Of a stretch of 8,491 nt of DNA, positions 1 through 5,237 are shown one piece after another. Position 1 is the first letter of the stretch, and each line of letters opens with the position of its first letter. A model generated the notes under the pieces. That model ran no database searches. It was not told the origin of the DNA and worked only from the letters and a program-made list of their open reading frames with translations. Source of the DNA: Clostridium sp. (lineage in GTDB: Bacteria > Bacillota > Clostridia > Clostridiales > Clostridiaceae); assembly GCA_012511315.1 (NCBI GenBank), contig JAAZGI010000075.1, positions 1 through 8,491 on the forward strand. The letters run 5' to 3'. Position numbers and translations under genes: made by a program.

Positions 1-2
1 AA

Positions 3-40
3 AAGCATCAGTGATAATTTAAAAATAGTCACTGATGCTT
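3..40 (-). terminator. Intrinsic terminator of wrbA
   Basis: A perfect 12-bp inverted repeat (arms 3-14 and 29-40, AAGCATCAGTGA on the plus strand) encloses a 14-nt AT-rich loop. Read leftward it ends in a run of T that begins at position 4 and leaves the window. The hairpin lies 17 nt past the wrbA stop codon. No T-run follows the hairpin on the plus strand, so it should mainly stop leftward transcription. The T-tract is only partly visible. Confidence 0.85.
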
Positions 41-57
41 CATAACGATTGAATATA

Positions 58-657
58 TTATTTTAATTTAGCAGCAATATCAAGCAATCTTCTAACTTGA
101 ACTTCAACTGCAGGCTTGATGTCATCTACCATATTACCTTCTCCGTCAACCTGGGTGGATGCTCCGTAAGGGTTTCCGCCTGTTGAGTAGAGGACTGGAT
201 CAGAGTAACCTGGCGCTACAATAATGGCTCCCCAGTGGAACATATTGGTGTATAGGGATAGGATGGTTGCTTCCTGTCCACCGTGTACGTTCTGTGCAGA
301 GGACATAGCGGAAACGACTTTGTTTACTAATTTTCCTTGAGACCAAATTCCACCTTGACCGTCGATGAAATATTTCATCTGGGCTGGTAGAGTACCGAAA
401 CGGGTAGGTGCTGAGAATAGGATGGCGTCTGCCCATACTAAATCTTCACTGGTTGCTTCGGGAATATCCTTGGTTGCATCTGCATTAGCCTTCCAGGCTG
501 GGTTCGATGCATAGCCTTCTTCTGGGACTAATTCGTGTACCTTAACTAACCGAACTTCGGCACCGTTCTTTTCGGCTTCGGCCTTGGCCCACTCTGCCAT
601 CTGGTAATTTGTTCCTGTTGATGAGTAGTATACAATTGCTAATTTAATCTTGTTCAT
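58..657 (-). CDS. wrbA: WrbA-like NAD(P)H:quinone oxidoreductase (flavodoxin fold)
   Basis: This 199-residue protein matches the usual length of WrbA (about 198 residues). WrbA proteins are cytoplasmic, FMN-binding, typically tetrameric enzymes that reduce quinones by two electrons using NAD(P)H, which avoids semiquinone formation. The N-terminus has the flavodoxin beta-strand and phosphate-binding loop (YYSSTGTN, residues 10-17). Further family signatures are PTRFG (84-88), GGIWSQG with the conserved Trp105, GGQE (126-129), the FMN-side His141 in FHWG, and NPYG (162-165). There is no signal peptide or membrane segment. The ATG start is supported by an AAGGAGAT ribosome binding site at 664-671. 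The gene stands alone, is transcribed away from rpoB, and has its own promoter and terminator. Family assignment is secure; the natural substrate is not visible. Some relatives are annotated only as flavodoxin family proteins. Confidence 0.93.
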   Translation of the reverse strand: MNKIKLAIVYYSSTGTNYQMAEWAKAEAEKNGAEVRLVKVHELVPEEGYASNPAWKANADATKDIPEATSEDLVWADAILFSAPTRFGTLPAQMKYFIDGQGGIWSQGKLVNKVVSAMSSAQNVHGGQEATILSLYTNMFHWGAIIVAPGYSDPVLYSTGGNPYGASTQVDGEGNMVDDIKPAVEVQVRRLLDIAAKLK

Positions 658-717
658 AATGTAATCTCCTTATTATCAATTTTAGTTTTTATTTTCATTT
701 CGTTTAGGTTTTAATTG

Positions 718-734
718 AGTAACCTTTAGTAACT
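718..734 (-). promoter_or_regulatory. Putative operator 1 over the wrbA start site
   Basis: On the minus strand this reads AGTTACTAAAGGTTACT, an imperfect dyad AGTTAC-N5-GTTACT with 5 of 6 paired positions. It begins directly after the -10 element of the wrbA promoter, so a bound repressor would cover the transcription start. The same 11-bp core (TTACTAAAGGT) recurs at 792-802 in the opposite orientation. The geometry resembles boxes of HxlR/DUF24 regulators (YodB, QsrR), which control quinone reductases, but no such regulator is in the window, so its identity is inference. Confidence 0.6.
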
Positions 735-743
735 ATAATACCA
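735..743 (-). promoter_or_regulatory. Extended -10 promoter of wrbA
   Basis: On the minus strand this reads TGGTATTAT: a TGN extension followed by a -10 hexamer with 5 of 6 consensus bases. At a 17-bp spacing the -35 hexamer would be TCACTC, which is poor, so recognition probably relies on the extended -10. The predicted start is near 728, inside operator 1, giving a leader of about 70 nt before the wrbA ATG. Confidence 0.6.
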
Positions 744-789
744 TGTTTTAGTGAGAGGAGTGAGAATAAAGAGTGAACGAATGATAAAC

Positions 790-806
790 AATTACTAAAG
801 GTAACT
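790..806 (+). promoter_or_regulatory. Putative operator 2 upstream of wrbA
   Basis: This reads AATTACTAAAGGTAACT, a dyad AATTAC-N5-GTAACT with one mismatch and a perfect inner TTAC-N5-GTAA. It repeats operator 1 in inverted orientation, with centres about 72 bp apart (close to seven helical turns). It lies roughly 60-80 bp upstream of the predicted wrbA start. It could be a second repressor site for looping, or the operator of a divergent gene that is no longer present. No gene follows it rightward. Confidence 0.55.
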
Positions 807-1363
807 ATCTGGCTTTGTTTTTACAAGTTTTATCTATTGTTATCTCTGTGAGTGGTTTTTCCAGCGATAATTTTTTAAACCTTAGGATGCTCGCTCTACA
901 TATGCTGAGTTTCAAAGGAGCCAGTCTGCAGCTATCCATTTATACTTTGCCGTAAAAATTAACTATCGAATGAAAACTAAATGATCCACGAAAAAGAGTG
1001 GTGCTTCATTTAATTCTCTTTTTATGTTTTCCTTGGTGGTTTCTTGAATAGTTTTTGGTGGTTATTGAAGTGACATAAGAAAGTATGAATTGATTTCATA
1101 GAGTGCTTAAAAGAGGAATGCGTGTATATTTTGAATGCTTTTGACGAGAAAAGGTAGAATGAGAAATAAAGTTTTCAGTAAATTTTTTGTAAACAGGAAT
1201 GTTTTTGGCAAGGATAAAGAGTTTGAATTTTGTGTTTATAAGCTACTGAGAAATGTTGTAATTGGCTTGTAGGCTTGATTGAGGGTTTTATTAGTTAGAT
1301 GGCATGCTTGATTATATGATTGGTTTTGGAAAAATGGGGAGAAGTTGAGGATGAAAAAAGAGA
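807..1363. other. Long intergenic region without a recognisable gene
   Basis: No convincing coding sequence, tRNA or known RNA family is visible here. The interval holds a C-richer, possibly foldable patch (about 881-940: GGAT 885-888 can pair with ATCC 934-937, and GCTG 904-907 with CAGC 929-932). It also has an imperfect direct repeat (TTGGTGGTTTCTTGAA at 1033-1048 and TTGGTGGTTATTGAA at 1055-1069), a short dyad TATGAA-N5-TTCATA at 1084-1100, and a C-depleted second half. A 37-codon ORF (1159-1272) and a 9-codon ORF (1351-1380) are open but unsupported. The interval may be a decayed gene or a rearrangement scar. Confidence 0.6.
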
Positions 1364-1370
1364 CAAAAAA
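1081..1370 (+). other. C-depleted, strongly GC-skewed tract
   Basis: By hand count this 290-base stretch has about 75 G but only about 15 C on the plus strand, a GC skew near 0.67. It is non-coding and is co-oriented with rpoB. Leading-strand bias in Firmicutes favours G over C, but this degree of asymmetry in an untranslated stretch is striking. It may reflect relaxed mutation on a transcribed leading strand, a poorly structured leader RNA, or an old coding remnant. Confidence 0.5.
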
Positions 1371-1401
1371 AGACCCCTAATCACTTGATGTATCAGTGGG
1401 G
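1364..1401 (-). terminator. Leftward intrinsic terminator upstream of rpoB
   Basis: Read leftward, a hairpin built from CCC (1399-1401) with GGG (1374-1377) and CAC/GTG plus TGAT/ATCA inner pairs (1382-1398) is followed at once by a run of seven T (1371-1365) and then a second T-rich run. Two small bulges weaken the stem. Nothing coded on the minus strand ends here, so its likely job is to stop antisense or divergent transcription that starts near the rpoB promoter. The -35 element of that promoter lies within the hairpin DNA. Confidence 0.5.
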
Positions 1402-1413
1402 ATATAGTACAAT
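1385..1413 (+). promoter_or_regulatory. Predicted sigma-A-type promoter of rpoBC
   Basis: TTGATG at 1385-1390 (4 of 6 to consensus) is separated by exactly 17 bp from TACAAT at 1408-1413 (5 of 6). The start should fall near 1420, leaving a leader of about 110 nt to the rpoB ATG. A weaker alternative is TCGATA (1436-1441) with TATAAC (1458-1463) at 16 bp. A dedicated promoter fits the absence of ribosomal protein genes directly upstream. Confidence 0.6.
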
Positions 1414-1425
1414 ATTAAATTGTAC
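1407..1425. repeat. Perfect 7-5-7 inverted repeat over the rpoB -10 and start site
   Basis: GTACAAT (1407-1413), a 5-bp AT spacer, then ATTGTAC (1419-1425) form a perfect dyad. It contains the predicted -10 hexamer TACAAT on both strands, and its right half covers the predicted start. It could be a repressor site, a symmetric -10 able to open in both directions, or coincidence in AT-rich DNA. Its right arm is shared with the following hairpin. Confidence 0.5.
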
Positions 1426-1447
1426 CCGTATCGAATCGATAAGGTAC
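1422..1447 (+). other. Hairpin at the 5' end of the rpoB leader
   Basis: GTACC (1422-1426) pairs with GGTAC (1443-1447). After a CG bulge on one side and a single A on the other, TATCGA (1429-1434) can pair with TCGATA (1436-1441), with the innermost pairs open as a loop. If transcription starts near 1420 this stem sits at the extreme 5' end of the mRNA, where such structures can slow decay. There is no T-run after it, so it is not an intrinsic terminator. Confidence 0.5.
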
Positions 1448-1529
1448 GGAAATAATGTATAACGTTCTATTTATTTAATTGTAATGCATTTTAGAGTCAT
1501 TTACAAGCACGAAAGTAAGGGGTGAATTT

Positions 1530-4500
1530 ATGGTACATCCTGTTCCTAACCCAACGGGGAAAAGAACAAGAATGAGTTTTGCAAGAATCAAAGAAGTTGC
1601 CAACATGCCGAATCTAATTGAGATTCAGCTTGATTCTTACAACTGGTTTTTGAAGGAAGGCCTAGATGAGGTGTTCGAGGATATTTCTGCCATTACAAAT
1701 CATGGTGGTAATTTAATCTTACGATTTATCGGGTTCCATCTGGACCGAGAAAACATTAAGTATTCTATTGAAGAATGCAAAGAACGAGACGCAACTTATG
1801 CGGCTCCACTTAAAGTAGTGGTACGACTTGAAAACACCGAGAGTGGTGAAATCAAGGAGCAAGAAGTTTATATGGGTGAATTCCCACTGATGACTGATCA
1901 GGGAACTTTTATTATCAACGGAGCAGAACGAGTTATCGTTTCTCAATTGGTTCGTTCACCGGGTGTCTACTACAATCAAAGCTACGACAAATCTGGAAAA
2001 CGTCTTTATTCTGCTACTGTTATTCCTAACCGGGGTGCCTGGTTAGAGTACGAGACGGACTCCAACGACATTATCTATATTCGCATTGACAAGACAAGAA
2101 AACTTCCCATTACCGTAATGGCAAGAGCCATGGGCCTTGGATCGGATCAGGAAATCTTCAACTATTTTGGTGAAGATGAACGCCTAAGGGCTTCCGTTGA
2201 GAAAGATCCCACCAAAACACGGGAAGAAGGTCTCATCGAAGTTTACAAACGTCTACGTCCCGGCGAACCGCCTACAGTGGATTCAGCAGAAGCTCTGCTC
2301 AATGGATTATTCTTTGACCAGAAGCGCTATGACTTATCCCGGGTAGGTCGCTATAAGTTTAATAAGAAACTAAACATTGTTAGACGCATTATTAATAATG
2401 TGTCTGCACTAGATGTTGTTTCTCCTGTCACCGGTGAAGTTTTAGCTGAAAAAGGCCAAAAAATCAATCGTGATATAGCTTACGCCATCATGGAAGATGG
2501 AATTAACTCCGTTGACATTTTGGTGGAAGACCGCATTGTTCGAGTGATTGGAAACCACTTTGTTCCTTTGAATAAGTTTGTCGACCTAGCGGAAGATGAT
2601 TCCTATTATAAAGAAACAGTGCACTATCCAACACTAATGAAGATTTTGGATGAAGCCAATGAGTTGGAAGGCAAGGCCTTACATAACTTTATTAAAGCCA
2701 ATATCCATGACTTATCGCCCAAGCACATTATTCGGGATGATATGTTTGCCACCATCAGTTACGAACTAGGACTTCCTTATAATGTAGGTGTTATTGATGA
2801 CATCGACCATTTGGGGCATCGTAGAATTCGTTCCGTTGGTGAATTGCTTCAGAATCAGTTCCGGATTGGTTTATCCAGAATGGAACGAGTTGTTCGGGAA
2901 CGAATGACGATTCAGGATCAAGACAACATTACACCGTCAGCTTTAATCAACATCCGACCTGTCGCTGCAGCAATTAAGGAGTTCTTCGGATCATCCCAGC
3001 TGTCACAGTTTATGGATCAGACCAACCCGCTGTCGGAATTAACCAATAAAAGAAGGCTTTCAGCTTTAGGACCCGGTGGTCTTTCAAGAGATCGTGCTGG
3101 AATGGAAGTTCGTGACGTACATCATTCCCATTATGGAAGAATGTGCCCCATCGAAACACCAGAAGGTCCGAATATCGGTTTGATTGTTTCCTTAGCAACC
3201 TATGCTCGGGTTAATGAGTATGGCTTTATTGAAACGCCTTATCGAGTCGTTGATAAGGAAACGGGAGTTGTTACCGATGAAATTCGTTACTATACAGCCG
3301 ATGAAGAAGATCTTTACCTGTGTGCTCCAGCAACGGAACCCCTGGATGAAGAAAATCGCTTCTTAGATGAGCGGGTTACCGTTCGTCGGACGGATGAAGT
3401 CATCTTAGTTCCACGGGATGAAGTCGACTTAGTAGACGTTTCAGCAAAGCAGCTTGTATCCGTTGCCACGGCGATGATTCCATTCCTTGAGAATGATGAT
3501 GCTTCCCGTGCTCTGATGGGTGCTAACATGCAACGTCAGGCTGTTCCCCTGTTAAGAACGGAAGCTCCGATTGTCGGAACGGGCATTGAATATCGTGCAG
3601 CCTATGACTCGGGAGTATTGCCTAAGGCAGTTTATGACTCTACCGTTGAGTATGTGTCAGCTTCAGAAATTAAATTAAGAAGAGATACTGATGGAGGACA
3701 AGATATTGTTCGCCTGCAAAAGTTTAAACGCTCCAACCAAGGAACCTGCATCAACCAAAAACCTTTAGTTGCTAAGGGTGACAAGGTGAAAGCAGGCGAC
3801 ATCTTAGCAGATGGAGCATCGACAGACCTGGGCGAAATCGCCTTGGGTAAAAACATTCGCATGGGCTTCCTAACTTGGGAAGGTTATAACTATGAGGATG
3901 CGATGCTGATTTCAGAAGAGCTCGTCCGAGACGATACCTTCACATCCATTCATATTGAAGAGTATGAAGCCATGGCTCGGGATACCAAGCTTGGACCGGA
4001 AGAAATCACCCGTGACATTCCAAACGTTGGTGAAGATGCCTTAAAGGATATTGATGAGCGGGGTATTATCCGCATCGGTGCAGAAGTTCGAACCGGCGAT
4101 ATCTTGGTTGGTAAGGTGACACCGAAGGGTGAAACGGAATTAACGGCAGAAGAGCGTCTCCTTCGCGCTATCTTTGGTGAAAAAGCCAGAGAAGTTCGGG
4201 ATACTTCCCTCCGTGTACCTCACGGAGAATCAGGCATCATTGTGGACATTAAAGTCTTTACTCGTGAAAATGCAGCCGAACTACCAGCTGGTGTTAACAT
4301 GCTCGTGCGCTGCTATATTGCACAAAAACGGAAGATTTCCGTTGGAGATAAGATGGCTGGACGTCACGGAAACAAGGGTGTTATTTCACGGATTCTTCCC
4401 CAGGAAGATATGCCGTTCTTAGCAGACGGAAGTCCGCTTCAGATCTGCTTGAACCCTCTTGGTGTTCCATCTCGTATGAATATCGGGCAGGTCCTTGAAG

Positions 4501-5222
4501 TTCACTTAGGCTTGGCTGCTAAAAAGCTCGGTTGGCATGTTGCCACACCAGTCTTTGATGGCGCTAACTACGATAACATTGCAGACCTTCTTGAAGAAGG
4601 CGGCTACAACCGCTCGGGTAAGATGGTTCTTTACGATGGACGGAATGGTGAGCCCTTTGATAATGAGGTAACCGTTGGTTACATGTACATACTTAAGCTT
4701 GCTCACTTAGTTGATGACAAGATTCACGCAAGAAGTACTGGACCTTATTCCTTGGTTACGCAGCAGCCTTTGGGTGGTAAAGCCCAGTTTGGTGGTCAGC
4801 GTTTCGGAGAAATGGAAGTTTGGGCCCTAGAAGCCTATGGATCAGCCCATACACTACAGGAAATCCTAACGGTTAAATCCGATGATGTGGTGGGTCGAGT
4901 GAAGACCTATGAATCCATTGTTAAGGGTGAGAACATTCCTGAACCAGGTATTCCAGAATCCTTTAAAGTTCTAATTAAAGAGCTCCAGGCTCTATGTCTG
5001 GACGTTAAGGTTCTTAATGCAGACCACGAAGAAATTGAATTGAGAGAATCCGTAGAAGATGAACCGATGTTTGAATACGCACCGGAAGCGAAAGTAGAAA
5101 GTGCAGAACTCATCGCCAATGGTCCAGCTTCTGAGACGGCATCTTCCAATGCAACGGAAGGGTTAATCGGCGGTACCGCAAGCACGAGAGCTGAACTGAC
5201 TACCGACAAAGATATGGATTAG
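1530..5222 (+). CDS. rpoB: DNA-directed RNA polymerase subunit beta
   Basis: This is the complete beta subunit, 1230 residues, a normal length for Clostridia. Together with beta' it forms the catalytic core of cytoplasmic RNA polymerase and the rifamycin pocket. Visible landmarks in order: the N-terminal protrusion/lobe start ([10 protein letters not shown], then MPNLIEIQ), RSPGVYY (142-148), the rifamycin cluster around residues 490-515, [10 protein letters not shown] just before it, the acidic pair E789-D790 in GYNYEDAML, the flap region (about 820-920), [11 protein letters not shown] (940-950) with active-site lysines, and the C-terminal clamp motif [12 protein letters not shown] (about 1094-1105). 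The ATG is supported by AAGGGGTG at 1517-1524 and by the conserved MVHPV start. Residue 506 is Asn where most bacteria have His (E. coli H526). The last 59 residues (1172-1230) form an acidic, Ala/Ser/Thr-rich, probably disordered tail. rpoC follows after 15 bases. Confidence 0.99.
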   Translation: MVHPVPNPTGKRTRMSFARIKEVANMPNLIEIQLDSYNWFLKEGLDEVFEDISAITNHGGNLILRFIGFHLDRENIKYSIEECKERDATYAAPLKVVVRLENTESGEIKEQEVYMGEFPLMTDQGTFIINGAERVIVSQLVRSPGVYYNQSYDKSGKRLYSATVIPNRGAWLEYETDSNDIIYIRIDKTRKLPITVMARAMGLGSDQEIFNYFGEDERLRASVEKDPTKTREEGLIEVYKRLRPGEPPTVDSAEALLNGLFFDQKRYDLSRVGRYKFNKKLNIVRRIINNVSALDVVSPVTGEVLAEKGQKINRDIAYAIMEDGINSVDILVEDRIVRVIGNHFVPLNKFVDLAEDDSYYKETVHYPTLMKILDEANELEGKALHNFIKANIHDLSPKHIIRDDMFATISYELGLPYNVGVIDDIDHLGHRRIRSVGELLQNQFRIGLSRMERVVRERMTIQDQDNITPSALINIRPVAAAIKEFFGSSQLSQFMDQTNPLSELTNKRRLSALGPGGLSRDRAGMEVRDVHHSHYGRMCPIETPEGPNIGLIVSLATYARVNEYGFIETPYRVVDKETGVVTDEIRYYTADEEDLYLCAPATEPLDEENRFLDERVTVRRTDEVILVPRDEVDLVDVSAKQLVSVATAMIPFLENDDASRALMGANMQRQAVPLLRTEAPIVGTGIEYRAAYDSGVLPKAVYDSTVEYVSASEIKLRRDTDGGQDIVRLQKFKRSNQGTCINQKPLVAKGDKVKAGDILADGASTDLGEIALGKNIRMGFLTWEGYNYEDAMLISEELVRDDTFTSIHIEEYEAMARDTKLGPEEITRDIPNVGEDALKDIDERGIIRIGAEVRTGDILVGKVTPKGETELTAEERLLRAIFGEKAREVRDTSLRVPHGESGIIVDIKVFTRENAAELPAGVNMLVRCYIAQKRKISVGDKMAGRHGNKGVISRILPQEDMPFLADGSPLQICLNPLGVPSRMNIGQVLEVHLGLAAKKLGWHVATPVFDGANYDNIADLLEEGGYNRSGKMVLYDGRNGEPFDNEVTVGYMYILKLAHLVDDKIHARSTGPYSLVTQQPLGGKAQFGGQRFGEMEVWALEAYGSAHTLQEILTVKSDDVVGRVKTYESIVKGENIPEPGIPESFKVLIKELQALCLDVKVLNADHEEIELRESVEDEPMFEYAPEAKVESAELIANGPASETASSNATEGLIGGTASTRAELTTDKDMD

Positions 5223-5223
5223 C

Positions 5224-5230
5224 AGGAGGT
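5224..5230 (+). promoter_or_regulatory. Ribosome binding site that fixes the rpoC TTG start
   Basis: AGGAGGT, a full match to the anti-Shine-Dalgarno core, lies two bases after the rpoB stop and 7 nt before TTG at 5238. No in-frame ATG occurs until residue 55, well inside the conserved N-terminal region, so TTG must be the start. Confidence 0.9.
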
Positions 5231-5237
5231 CCTCATA

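Noticed and set aside
991..1023. AAAAAGAG...CTCTTTTT inverted repeat as a possible terminator
   Set aside because: The arms are almost entirely A/T with a 17-nt loop and no gene ends nearby, so a stable terminator stem is unlikely.
1084..1100. TATGAA-N5-TTCATA dyad as a possible operator
   Set aside because: Six-bp AT-rich dyads are common by chance in this composition and no promoter or gene lies next to it.
1159..1272. 37-codon ORF starting MRNKVFSKFF, with AAGG a few bases upstream
   Set aside because: Short, in the C-depleted AT-rich stretch, with no recognisable domain and only a weak ribosome binding site. An open frame of this length is expected by chance in such composition.
807..1363. 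Search for a divergent HxlR-type regulator gene or its remnant next to operator 2
   Set aside because: No frame shows the conserved winged-helix segment of that family and all frames have frequent stops.
1351..1380. Nine-codon ORF (MKKETKKDP) with GGGGAG upstream, followed by hairpins, resembling an attenuation leader peptide
   Set aside because: It lies upstream of the best rpoB promoter, the following hairpin has its T-run on the other strand, and no amino-acid logic links it to rpoB.
4174..4422. 82-codon ORF in another frame of rpoB
   Set aside because: Overlaps conserved RpoB flap and [11 protein letters not shown] coding sequence in the same direction; no sign of dual coding.
4907..5209. 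100-codon ORF antisense to the end of rpoB
   Set aside because: Lies wholly within rpoB on the opposite strand; Ser/Ala/Thr-rich shadow of the low-complexity RpoB tail, with no ribosome binding site evident.
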